A program made the translations under genes and the position numbers. From Sunxiuqinia sp963974515 (GTDB taxonomy: Bacteria; Bacteroidota; Bacteroidia; Bacteroidales; Prolixibacteraceae): 64,000 nt of DNA. The first letter of the stretch is position 1, and each line of letters starts with the position of its first letter. Shown here piece by piece: positions 15,231-23,848 of the stretch. The notes below the pieces were generated by a model that did no database searches, was not told where the DNA came from, and worked only from the letters and a program-made list of their open reading frames with translations. The DNA lies in contig NZ_CAXBDD010000006.1 of assembly GCF_963974515.1 (NCBI RefSeq), positions 38,100 through 102,099 of the forward strand. Reading direction: 5' to 3'.

Positions 15231-17180
15231 ATGAAAAAGAGAACAATTAAATTTTTAGGTCTTGCACTACTGGCAACTGCAGTATTTACCGGATGTAACG
15301 ACGATGATGATCCAACGCCCGTTCCGGTCGACGATGTCATTGAAGCACTGGAAAGCGGTGTTATGGAGGGTGAACTAATGGAAGACTACGCCCTTAATGC
15401 ATCCATGTCTTATCAACTGACTGGTTCCTTTATCGTGGCCGAAGGAGTTACTTTGACCATTCCTGCCGGAACAAACATTGTTGCAGATAACGGAGGAACC
15501 GATGTTTACATTGCCGTCCTTCAAGGGGGCGACATTGAGATTATGGGTACCGAAAGCAGCCCGGTGGTGATGTCCTCAGCAAATGGAAATCCCGGCGACT
15601 GGGGTGGTTTAACCATTTGTGGTAATGCAACAACGACAGCCGGCGTTAATGCAGAGGCTGAAGTTGGTGGATTCATCTACGGAGGATCTGACGACAGTGA
15701 CAACTCAGGAACCATTTCAAACCTGGTCATCATTGGCACCGGAGCCCAAATTAATGCGGAGTCGCAGTACAATGGTGTTTCGTTCTATGCGGTAGGGTCT
15801 GGAACAACGGTTGAAAACGTAGCAGTGATCAACGGTTCCGACGACGGTGTGGAGTTCTTTGGAGGTACCGTTTCGGTCACCAACTTATTTTTGCAGAATA
15901 ACGAAGACGATGCCATCGACTGGACGGAAGGATGGAACGGCACGGTAACCAACGCCTATGTGGAACACACCATTGCCGGTTTCTCAACTGTTGTTGAGGC
16001 GGATAAAGACAATGCCAATCCAAAGATTGTCAACCTGACCGCGGTATCAACGGTTGGCGGGACAGCGTTGCAGTTCAAACTGCAATCTGGCGCTACCATC
16101 ACCGGATTATCCTTGAGCGGCTATGCCACCAGTATTGATATGAAAGACGATGGCCCGCTGTCGAATGTTATCATTGATGGTGAAGCTGCCGATCCTTCGA
16201 GAAGCTATAATGCTGAGGCGACAGTTGACCCTAGCGCTTGGAGCTGGGTAGATGCGGAGCTGGCCGAAGTGGTTACCCTGGAGGGTGACGTAACCGCCGA
16301 TGTTACTTTAGATGCTTCAAAAGCCTACCGCTTGACAGGTTCGTACATTGTGCAGGACGGCGCTTCGTTGACCATTCCCGCCGGAACAAAAATCCATGCT
16401 GATGCCGGCGGTACAGAAGTGTACATCGCCGTATTGAAAGGCGGACAAATCTTTATCGACGGTACGGCAGAAGAACCCGTTGTTATTGCTTCTGACTTAG
16501 GTTCTCCGGGCGACTGGGGAGGTTTAACCATATGCGGCAAAGCGACAACAACAGCCGGCGTAGATGCGGAAGCCGAAGTAGGCGGTTTCATTTACGGAGG
16601 AACGGAAGATGGCGACAACTCGGGTTCGGTCACTTACCTGGTCATTAAAGGTACAGGTGCCCAGATTAATTCTGAGTCACAATACAACGGGGTGTCACTC
16701 TACGCCGTAGGTTCGGGCACCACCCTCGAAAATATTGCCGTAATCAACGGTTCCGACGATGGTGTTGAGTTCTTCGGAGGCACCGCTTCCGTTACCAATA
16801 TTTACCTGGAAAACAACGAGGATGATGCAGTTGACTGGACCGAAGGCTGGAGCGGTGGCGTGACCAACACTTATATTTCACACACCATTGCAGGCTTCTC
16901 TACAGCTTTCGAAGCCGATAAGGTAAACAACAACCCCCAGTTTGCAAACGTAACCGCGATTTCAACGGTTGGAGGTACGGCATTACAGTTCAAGTTAGAG
17001 TCCGGTGCAACCATTACCAACCTTTATTTAGAAGGCTACGAAACCAACATTGATATGAAAGATGGTGGCGCCCTGTCGAATGTGAAAATCGATGGCGTGG
17101 ATGCCGATCCAACTGCGACCTATGATGCGGGTACAAAAGTCGATATTTCAGCGTGGAGCTGGATTGAAGCAAGTTTATAA
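15231..17180 (+). CDS. Surface lipoprotein with a 305-residue tandem duplication
   Basis: 649 residues from ATG 15231 (a TTG three codons earlier is less likely). Lipobox VFTGCNDDDD. Two near-identical halves follow with a period of 915 bp: each has YxLTGSxIV, LTIPAGT, VYIAVL-GG, GDWGGLTICG-ATTTAGV, AEVGGFIYGG, INGSDDGVEFFGG and a closing SAWSW. The repeating short strands and GDWGG motif suggest right-handed beta-helix folds. It is 19 bp after the TonB receptor, so it probably acts on the cell surface as ligand binder or hydrolase for that receptor. No catalytic motif recognised. Confidence 0.85.
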   Translation: MKKRTIKFLGLALLATAVFTGCNDDDDPTPVPVDDVIEALESGVMEGELMEDYALNASMSYQLTGSFIVAEGVTLTIPAGTNIVADNGGTDVYIAVLQGGDIEIMGTESSPVVMSSANGNPGDWGGLTICGNATTTAGVNAEAEVGGFIYGGSDDSDNSGTISNLVIIGTGAQINAESQYNGVSFYAVGSGTTVENVAVINGSDDGVEFFGGTVSVTNLFLQNNEDDAIDWTEGWNGTVTNAYVEHTIAGFSTVVEADKDNANPKIVNLTAVSTVGGTALQFKLQSGATITGLSLSGYATSIDMKDDGPLSNVIIDGEAADPSRSYNAEATVDPSAWSWVDAELAEVVTLEGDVTADVTLDASKAYRLTGSYIVQDGASLTIPAGTKIHADAGGTEVYIAVLKGGQIFIDGTAEEPVVIASDLGSPGDWGGLTICGKATTTAGVDAEAEVGGFIYGGTEDGDNSGSVTYLVIKGTGAQINSESQYNGVSLYAVGSGTTLENIAVINGSDDGVEFFGGTASVTNIYLENNEDDAVDWTEGWSGGVTNTYISHTIAGFSTAFEADKVNNNPQFANVTAISTVGGTALQFKLESGATITNLYLEGYETNIDMKDGGALSNVKIDGVDADPTATYDAGTKVDISAWSWIEASL

Positions 17181-17244
17181 GCGATCTAAATAAACATCAT
17201 CACCATATTGAAGTTTAATCAAGCTTCAATTCCCGTAAATCTGT

Positions 17245-17276
17245 AAAGCCCCAGTTCGTTGGAACTGGGGCTTTTT
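17245..17276 (+). terminator. Terminator after the TonB-lipoprotein operon
   Basis: Perfect 13-bp stem AAAGCCCCAGTTC / GAACTGGGGCTTT with GTTG loop, followed by five Ts. Confidence 0.9.
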
Positions 17277-17401
17277 ACTTGAATCACAAATAGCTGGTCT
17301 TCACTGATCATGTTGATAGTTTCTGGAAGTTTAGTCAAACTTTGAGCATTTCCCCGTCTTTTTTAACGGTTTGATTATGTATTTGAGATGAACTCGAAAA
17401 C

Positions 17402-17698
17402 ATGAAAAAAGTAACTTTAATTCGCCTATTGATGGTTATCGTGGTTTTTCAAGCTTGCCAGGAGAATGAAGTGAGACCATTAGATTTTTCTGAAGTAAAT
17501 ATTGAAGTAGATGTTGAAACAGACATTTGCGATTGCCTAACAGAGGTTTGTTCTCCGGAGCCTGGTTTGTTAATAGCCTATGGATTAGTGGAAAGAATGA
17601 TTGCTCTTACTGATTATGATGAAGTAAGAATATTCCAGGGTGATATCATGCTTCCCGATGAACAAATAGGTAGGATGTTAGGCATTGAAGATGGGTGA
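17402..17698 (+). CDS. Small hypothetical lipoprotein
   Basis: 98 residues with a lipoprotein signal (LLMVIVVFQACQENE, Cys about residue 20). The mature part is acidic (FSEVNIEVDVETDICDCL) with three further cysteines in CDCLTEVC, which might form a disulfide or bind a metal. I do not recognise a family. It is AT-richer than its neighbours and lies between a strong terminator and a decayed TonB receptor fragment, so it may be part of a degraded or recently acquired patch. Confidence 0.55.
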   Translation: MKKVTLIRLLMVIVVFQACQENEVRPLDFSEVNIEVDVETDICDCLTEVCSPEPGLLIAYGLVERMIALTDYDEVRIFQGDIMLPDEQIGRMLGIEDG

Positions 17699-17710
17699 GC
17701 AATGATTTAA

Positions 17711-18343
17711 GCTTCCTATTCACGGACTATCGCAAGGCCTTCGTTTAAGGAACTGTCGTTTGCCCAGATTCTGGATGCTATTTCAAACCGAACTTTTAAT
17801 GGCAGCTTGTTTACTTACTCCGATTGGGACGGCAACCTGACTGAAACACGGATTGATCATCTGGACCTTCGCTGGGAGATGTTTTTACAAAGAGGCCAGA
17901 TCTTCTCAGTAAGTGCTTTCTACAAGAGATTTGATGATCCCACTGAATTGGTGTGCATACCGGAACAGCAAACAAGTACCGAATACCAAACACGAAATGC
18001 GGGCGATGGCCAATTGTTTTGGGTAGAAGTGGAATTCAGAAAAGACCTGGATTTTATTGCCCCTTAATGGAACAATTTCAACCTGAGCGGTAACCCGACC
18101 GTGGTGGAATCTCAGATCGACATGACCAGCACCGGGCTTTTCCGCGATATCTACATCAAGCCATTTCACAGCCTGAATAAAAAGATCGGGAAAGATCAAA
18201 ACACAGCCATCGAGCTGAAGGTGTCCAACCTTCTGGACAGCACAATGGAAACCTACTGTTAGTCCTACCAGGCTGAAGATCAGCTCAATATCTTCATCAG
18301 TCCGGGAAGAACATTGGGGATTGGTTTGAGCCACCAGTTTTGA
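17711..18343 (+). pseudogene. C-terminal fragment of a TonB-dependent receptor
   Basis: One frame (positions congruent to 17711) reads as the end of a TonB barrel: SYSRTIARPSFKELSF, DLRWEMFLQRGQIFSVSAFYKRFDDP, EVEFRKDL, then WNNFNLSGNPTVVESQIDM, ELKVSNLLDSTME and a final LGIGLSHQF. It has two in-frame stops (TAA at 18065-18067 and a TAG near 18259) and no N-terminal half, plug or signal peptide. It aligns by eye with residues around 650-720 and onward of the intact receptor at 12449-15202. Clearly a relic; probably lost by deletion after duplication or by decay of a second uptake system. Confidence 0.85.
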
Positions 18344-18510
18344 TGGTTGGATAGCTGTAAGCTGCAAGTTTTGCATCTGCTGGGTATGGAGTAGCCCTAA
18401 TGACTAGCTCATGCTTTCATTCGTCCTCATCAACGTGGTGGCTTCGTGCTTAAAAAAGCTGGAGCGACGAATTCGTTTGACAGCATGCCTTAAGGCTATT
18501 GGATTTTTGG

Positions 18511-18518
18511 TAACTTTG
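18511..18518 (+). promoter_or_regulatory. -7 promoter box for rbfA operon
   Basis: TAACTTTG matches the Bacteroidota -7 consensus TAnnTTTG perfectly, 18 bp before the rbfA start. No clear -33 TTG at the usual distance. Confidence 0.5.
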
Positions 18519-18535
18519 CCGGAAATTCAATTCGC

Positions 18536-18874
18536 ATGGAATCAACACGTCAACAAAAAATAAGCCGGCTGCTGCAAAAAGAACTGGCTGATATTTTTCA
18601 GAAAGAAAGCCGAACCCTGTTTATGGGGAAGATGATCAGTGTAACCATTGTACGGGTCACACCCGATCTGGCTTTGGCCAAATCGTATGTTAGTATTTTC
18701 CCAACCGAAGAGCGCAAGGAAGTGCTGAAACAGATCCGGATCGCCAATCCGAAAATCCGGGGCATGCTGGGACGCAGGGTAGGCAAGCAGTTACGTGTGA
18801 TTCCTGAACTGGAGTTTTACATTGACGACAGCTTGGACTACATCGATAACATTGATCGCCTCTTAAATACGTAA
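18536..18874 (+). CDS. rbfA: RbfA, 30S ribosome-binding factor A
   Basis: 112 residues, normal length. Family features: N-terminal STRQQKISRLLQKELADIFQKES, central KMISVTIVRVTPDLALAKSYVSIFP and C-terminal RVGKQLRVIPELEFYIDDSLDY. It binds the 30S subunit during late maturation and 16S processing. First gene of a tight operon with a methyltransferase (2 bp) and an FtsX-type permease (0 bp). Confidence 0.95.
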   Translation: MESTRQQKISRLLQKELADIFQKESRTLFMGKMISVTIVRVTPDLALAKSYVSIFPTEERKEVLKQIRIANPKIRGMLGRRVGKQLRVIPELEFYIDDSLDYIDNIDRLLNT

Positions 18875-18876
18875 GC

Positions 18877-19701
18877 ATGCAGTACGATCCCATCAAGCGT
18901 TCTTTGGGGAGGGTGTTTAACCGGCATCCTTTCTTGAGAAAAATATTTTATCGCCTGCTCGATTGGCTGTTGCTGCGCTCGTGGCATATCCGAAAGGAGT
19001 TGCGAAAGCTGAAAAGGAATGGCTTGAGCAAGCCTGTAATTTTGGATGCCGGCTCCGGTTTTGGCCAATACACCTATCGGATGTCGAAGCTTTTTCCGGA
19101 ATCAAAAATTGTTGCGGCCGATATTAAACCCGAACAGATTGCTGACTGCAACCAGTTTTTCGAGCAAACAGGTAAGTCAGACCAGGTGAGTTTTCAATAT
19201 GCCGATCTGACCAAATATACCAACCCTGAAACCTACGATTTGGTGCTTTCCATTGATGTAATGGAGCATATAGAAGAAGACACCAAGGTATTTGAAAACT
19301 TTTTCCACTCGATGAAAAAAGGTGGCGTACTGCTCATTTCAACTCCATCGGATCAGGGTGGGTCCGATGCGCATGATCACGATCATGAAGCGGGTGGTGT
19401 GCACGGCTTTATTGACGAGCATGTGCGTGACGGCTACAACATTGGAGAGATAGAGAAAAAGCTGAAAGCGGCCGGATTTAGCCGGGTGGAAGTGCGCTAC
19501 TCTTATGGTGCTCCCGGAAAGATTTCGTGGCGTTTATCGATGAAATATCCGATTTTAATGCTGGGAGCCAGTAAGCTGTTTTTTATTCTGCTGCCTTTCT
19601 ATTATTTGCTGGTCTTTCCACTTTGCGCCGTGTTGAATTATCTGGATGTCAGCAATACGCACACCACCGGAACCGGATTGATTGTTAAAGCCTATAAATA
19701 G
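18877..19701 (+). CDS. Class I SAM-dependent methyltransferase
   Basis: 274 residues. Motif I is VILDAGSGFGQYTYRM, the acidic SAM ribose contact is in IVAADIKPEQI, and motif IV-like TYDLVLSIDVMEHIEED follows. A histidine-rich stretch DAHDHDHEAGG and a C-terminal hydrophobic segment (LMLGASKLFFILLPFYYLLVFPLCAVL, about 225-255) suggest association with the membrane, perhaps lipid or quinone-type substrates. The substrate cannot be read from sequence. Located between rbfA and an FtsX permease with almost no spacing. Confidence 0.8.
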   Translation: MQYDPIKRSLGRVFNRHPFLRKIFYRLLDWLLLRSWHIRKELRKLKRNGLSKPVILDAGSGFGQYTYRMSKLFPESKIVAADIKPEQIADCNQFFEQTGKSDQVSFQYADLTKYTNPETYDLVLSIDVMEHIEEDTKVFENFFHSMKKGGVLLISTPSDQGGSDAHDHDHEAGGVHGFIDEHVRDGYNIGEIEKKLKAAGFSRVEVRYSYGAPGKISWRLSMKYPILMLGASKLFFILLPFYYLLVFPLCAVLNYLDVSNTHTTGTGLIVKAYK

Positions 19702-20913
19702 TTGAAACTCGCCTTTTACATAGCACGCCGTTACTTGGTATCACGGAAATCAGCCAACATTGTCAACCTGATTTCGGCCATTTCGGTGGTGGGTGTGGCG
19801 ATCGGTACCATGGCGCTGATTGTCGTTCTTTCAGCTTTTAACGGGATTGACTCCTTTATTGAGGGCATGCTTTCCAACTTCGATCCTGACTTAAAAATAA
19901 CGGCTGTCCAAGGCAAGAGTTTTTCGCTGGACGATGCCGATTTTGATTCCGTCAAGCAATTGACGGGAGTCGTTAGTTATGCTGAAGTGGTGGAGGAGAA
20001 CGCCCTGTTAAGTTACGAGGGCCGCTTGAAATATGCCGTCGTAAAAGGTGTGGCCACCGATTATGCTGAGTTTTCGGGATTGGATTCAGTGATGATTGAC
20101 GGGGAGTTCTTTCTGAAAAAGGGATCGCAAAACTATGCGGTCATCGGCGAAGGGGTGCGGTATGAATTGTCTGTTGGCTTGTCGTTTGTGAGCCCAATCT
20201 ATGTCAATGTTCCCCGACGGGATTTTAGAAGCACGATTAATATCGACCAGTCGTTGAATCGTGGGCACGTTTTCCCATCGGGATCTTTTTCAGTTGAGCA
20301 GGAAATCGACAGCAAGTATATTCTGGTGCCTTTGGATTTCGCCCGCTCGCTTTTTGAGCTGGAAGGGCGGCTGACTTCGCTGGAGCTGAAAGTGGATGAT
20401 CAGGATGATGTGTCACGGATAAAAGCCAGTGTTCAGAAGCTTTTGGGAGCGCAATTCCTTGTTCAGGATCGCTATGAGCAGCACGAATTTCTGTACCGGG
20501 TGATGCGTTCGGAAAAGTGGTCGAGCTTTCTAATTTTGAGCTTTATCCTGGTGATTGCCTCTTTCAACCTGCTGGGCTCGCTCACCATGATTATTATCGA
20601 CAAAAAAGACGACATTAAAATACTCGGAAGCATGGGAGCGAACAAGAAACTGGTTCGGCAAATTTTTCTTTTCGAAGGCTGGCTGGTTTCGTTTTCCGGA
20701 GCCGTTGGCGGATTAATTCTTGGTGTTGTGCTGGTATGGGCCCAGTCCCGATTTGAGCTTCTGAAACTTCCAGGAGACGGGTCATTTGCATTGTCAGCCT
20801 ATCCGGTCGATTTGCAACTGATTGATGTGTCCGCAACCTTTTTAATTGTGCTTTGCATTGGCTTTTTCGCAGCTTGGTACCCGGTTCGTAGTATTTCTTC
20901 GGATTTGACTTAG
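19702..20913 (+). CDS. FtsX/LolE-type ABC transporter permease
   Basis: 403 residues from a TTG start directly after the methyltransferase stop. N-terminal FYIARRYLVSRKSANIVNLISAISVVGVAIGTMALIVVLSAFNG is the typical LolC/LolE/FtsX opening; a periplasmic MacB_PCD-like domain follows, then three membrane segments (about 275-300, 325-350, 370-395) with KKDDIKILGSMGANKKLVRQIFLFEGW. Bacteroidota commonly have this gene after rbfA. It probably releases lipoproteins or performs a similar envelope task with a separate ATPase. Its 3' end overlaps the convergent TetR gene by 4 bp. Confidence 0.9.
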   Translation: MKLAFYIARRYLVSRKSANIVNLISAISVVGVAIGTMALIVVLSAFNGIDSFIEGMLSNFDPDLKITAVQGKSFSLDDADFDSVKQLTGVVSYAEVVEENALLSYEGRLKYAVVKGVATDYAEFSGLDSVMIDGEFFLKKGSQNYAVIGEGVRYELSVGLSFVSPIYVNVPRRDFRSTINIDQSLNRGHVFPSGSFSVEQEIDSKYILVPLDFARSLFELEGRLTSLELKVDDQDDVSRIKASVQKLLGAQFLVQDRYEQHEFLYRVMRSEKWSSFLILSFILVIASFNLLGSLTMIIIDKKDDIKILGSMGANKKLVRQIFLFEGWLVSFSGAVGGLILGVVLVWAQSRFELLKLPGDGSFALSAYPVDLQLIDVSATFLIVLCIGFFAAWYPVRSISSDLT

Positions 20914-21515
20914 CGTTTCATAATCCCGTAGCAGAGAATTTTCAGAATATTATCGACACCTTTTTCCAGGTTCACGGCTCCGTAATTTCCGGCAGACATC
21001 GGCATTTCCAGTCCTTTGATGGCTGTGGTAATTCCAATGGCCGCCAAGGTGAAATCGTAAATTTCGAACTCATTTTTCCGGACACCTTCAATCAAAATCC
21101 GTTTGATCATCCGGATTTCTTCCTGGTCGTATTTGTCTTTGATGTTGTCGATGAATTCAATGGCGGTTACGTCGTTCTCAAGCGCATGGTAAAAATTGGC
21201 CAGCCCGCGGTAGGTCGTGAGTTTAGTAAGAATGTATTCGCGCAGTTTTTCAACCGGGTCGGTATTCCTAAGAACTACTTTTTCCAGTTCGCGACGTAGC
21301 ACATCCACTTCTTTCATGATAACAGCCTGAAAAAGATCTTCTTTGCTGTCGAAATAGTAGTACAATGAACTTTTTCCTTTACGAACAGCATTGGCGATAT
21401 CGTCGAGCGTTGTTTTTTTATAACCGTATTTGCTGAAGATGTCCTGAGCAATCTTCAAAATATTTTCGCGGTTGGCATCTCGTTTGTTCGCGCCGTTCTG
21501 ACTATTCATGACCAT
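20910..21515 (-). CDS. TetR/AcrR-family transcriptional regulator
   Basis: 201 residues. The N-terminal HTH is clear: NRENILKIAQDIFSKYGYKKTTLDDIANAVRKGKSSLYYYFDSKEDLFQAVI. The C-terminal ligand domain is undefined. Target genes unknown; no adjacent divergent gene suggests a local target. It is convergent with, and overlaps by 4 bp, the FtsX gene, and lies downstream of RNase R. Confidence 0.9.
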   Translation of the reverse strand: MVMNSQNGANKRDANRENILKIAQDIFSKYGYKKTTLDDIANAVRKGKSSLYYYFDSKEDLFQAVIMKEVDVLRRELEKVVLRNTDPVEKLREYILTKLTTYRGLANFYHALENDVTAIEFIDNIKDKYDQEEIRMIKRILIEGVRKNEFEIYDFTLAAIGITTAIKGLEMPMSAGNYGAVNLEKGVDNILKILCYGIMKR

Positions 21516-21595
21516 TTTGCTTCTATTTTTTTAACAGGGCTAAAGATATTCAATTTTTCGAATAGTTGGGGCCTATTTTTCGCCTGAAAAAAAAG

Positions 21596-23749
21596 CTATT
21601 CCTCAACGAGTTTAAAATCAAGTTGTTTTCGTTCGAGGTTGGCCCGCATAATTTCGACTTTGACATCTTCGCCAAGCTGATATTTTTTGTTGCTGTGTTT
21701 TCCAACCAGGCAGTAGTTCTTCTCGTCGAAGATGTAAAAATCATCACCCAATTCGCGAATAGGGACCATGCCTTCGCATTTGTTCTCCAGCTCAACATAA
21801 ATTCCCCAATCGGTGATTCCAGAGATGACTCCAGGGAATATCTCGCCGATTTTGTCTTTCATAAATTCCACCTGCTTGTATTTGATTGACGATCGCTCGG
21901 CGCTGGATGCCCGTGATTCCATTTCGGATGAATGGTGGCACATGTCTTCGTATTTTTGTGCATTGGCCGATCGTCCCTCGTTGAGATAGCGATCGAGCAA
22001 GCGGTGAACCATGATGTCGGGGTAACGGCGGATGGGGGAGGTAAAGTGCGAGTAAAACTGGAAGCCGAGTCCGTAGTGGCCGATGTTGCGGGTGGAATAC
22101 ACTGCTTTGGCCATCGATCGAATCGCAAGGGTTTCAATCACGTTTTGCTCATTTTTTCCTTTTACGTTGTCCATCAGCTTATTCATCGATTTGGAGATGG
22201 CGCTGGCGCTGGTGGTTTGAATGCCATAGCCAAACTTCTGGATGAAGTGGTTGAAATTCTCCAATTTTTCCGGGTCTGGTTTGTCGTGAATCCGGTACAC
22301 AAAGGTTTTGGCTTGCCGCTTGCCTTTGGTTTTTCCGATAAATTCAGCCACTTTTTTGTTGGCTAACAGCATGAATTCTTCAACCAACTGGTTACTTTCC
22401 TTAGCTACCTTAAAATATACCGACAAGGGTTTGCCTGTTTCCTCTTCAATTTCAAACTTCACTTCTACCCGGTCAAACGCCAGCGAGCCTTCTTTGAAGC
22501 GCCGGCTTCGAAGTTTAAGGGCCAGTTGATGCAAAGTCAATACTTCATTTTTCAAGTCGCCTTCACCGGTTTCAATAATTTCCTGGGCTTCTTCGTAGGT
22601 AAATCGCCGGTTCGAGTTGATGATGGTACGGCCAAACCACTGGTTGCTGATGTCGGCATTGTCATCAAGGTGGAAAATGGCCGAATAGCAAAGTTTGTCT
22701 TCATTGGGCCGGAGTGAGCAAACACCGTTTGACAGGTGTTCGGGCAGCATCGGCACCACGCGGTCGACCAGGTAAACCGAAGTGGCCCGCGAGTACGCTT
22801 CATCATCGAGAATGGTGTTGGGGCGGATGTAGTGGCTGACATCGGCAATGTGAATGCCAACTTCCCACAGGCCATTGTCGAGTTTGCGCAGCGAAAGGGC
22901 ATCGTCAAAATCCTTTGCATCGTGCGGGTCGATGGTGAAAGTTGTAGTATCACGCAGGTCGCGCCGATCTTTTATCTCTTCCTCTGAGATTTCCAGGGGA
23001 ATTTTTTCTGCGGTCTTCAGCACGCTTTCTGGAAAACGAAGGGGCAGGTCAAATTCTGCGAGAATGGCATGCATCTCCGTTTCGTGTTTGCCCGAGTCGC
23101 CCAGTACTTCAATAATCTCGCCAAACGGATTTTTGGCTTTTTGCGGCCACTCGGTAATTTTACCAATGGCTTTTTGCCCGTCTTTGGCGCCGTTCAGCTT
23201 TTCATTAGGAATAAACAGGTCGAAGCCGACTTTGCCAACCGGGATTAAAAAGGCAAAGTTTTTTGATCGTTCAACCGTTCCCACAAAGGTCGATTTTGCC
23301 CGCTCTATGATTTCGGTAACTTCGCCTTCGAGTTGGTGCTTCTTACGCCGGGCATACAGCGAAACCCGCACTTTGTCGCCTTCCATGGCGTGGTTCAGGT
23401 TGCGTTGCGAAACCAGCACCGGCTGATCAACTTCTTCCGAATTGACGTACGCAAAGCCTTGCGGCTGCATGTCAACACGTCCGCAAACATCGCCTCCGCG
23501 CGATTTAAGCTTGAACTTGCCACGTTGAACCTGTTCGAGGTTTTCGTTTTCGGCCAGCTCATCCAGCACTACATTGATGAGTTTCCGGGTTTCCGGATCT
23601 TTGACGCCCAATAGGTTGCCCAATTGTTTGTAATTGTAGGTTTTTTGCGGGTCACCGTAAAAGACGTCCAGAATTGCTTTTTTGAGTTGGGGTTTATTGA
23701 AGTTGGAAAGATTTTTCGATTTTTTCTTCCAGTGTTTATTCTTAGCCAT
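21596..23749 (-). CDS. rnr: Ribonuclease R
   Basis: 717 residues. An N-terminal winged-helix-like region, two cold-shock OB domains, the RNB catalytic domain with TTFTIDPHDAKDFDDALSL (acidic metal ligands) and FTSPIRRYPDIMVHRLL, and a C-terminal S1 domain (PGVISGITDWGIYVELENKCEG). It degrades structured RNA from the 3' end and helps in RNA quality control. The lysine-rich tail of some RNase R proteins is short here. Confidence 0.96.
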   Translation of the reverse strand: MAKNKHWKKKSKNLSNFNKPQLKKAILDVFYGDPQKTYNYKQLGNLLGVKDPETRKLINVVLDELAENENLEQVQRGKFKLKSRGGDVCGRVDMQPQGFAYVNSEEVDQPVLVSQRNLNHAMEGDKVRVSLYARRKKHQLEGEVTEIIERAKSTFVGTVERSKNFAFLIPVGKVGFDLFIPNEKLNGAKDGQKAIGKITEWPQKAKNPFGEIIEVLGDSGKHETEMHAILAEFDLPLRFPESVLKTAEKIPLEISEEEIKDRRDLRDTTTFTIDPHDAKDFDDALSLRKLDNGLWEVGIHIADVSHYIRPNTILDDEAYSRATSVYLVDRVVPMLPEHLSNGVCSLRPNEDKLCYSAIFHLDDNADISNQWFGRTIINSNRRFTYEEAQEIIETGEGDLKNEVLTLHQLALKLRSRRFKEGSLAFDRVEVKFEIEEETGKPLSVYFKVAKESNQLVEEFMLLANKKVAEFIGKTKGKRQAKTFVYRIHDKPDPEKLENFNHFIQKFGYGIQTTSASAISKSMNKLMDNVKGKNEQNVIETLAIRSMAKAVYSTRNIGHYGLGFQFYSHFTSPIRRYPDIMVHRLLDRYLNEGRSANAQKYEDMCHHSSEMESRASSAERSSIKYKQVEFMKDKIGEIFPGVISGITDWGIYVELENKCEGMVPIRELGDDFYIFDEKNYCLVGKHSNKKYQLGEDVKVEIMRANLERKQLDFKLVEE

Positions 23750-23790
23750 TGTTTTAAATTTTTCCTGAAGTTAGCGGATTCAATACGAAT

Positions 23791-23824
23791 AAAAAAGGGG
23801 AAAGCATGAATTTGCATTCCCCTT
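23791..23824 (-). terminator. Terminator of the GH32 gene
   Basis: On the minus strand the stem AAGGGGAA-x-TGC / GCA-x-TTCCCCTT (one mismatch) is followed by six Ts (A-run 23791-23796 on the plus strand). Confidence 0.75.
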
Positions 23825-23848
23825 AGCGCATTTTTATTTTTTCAGTAA

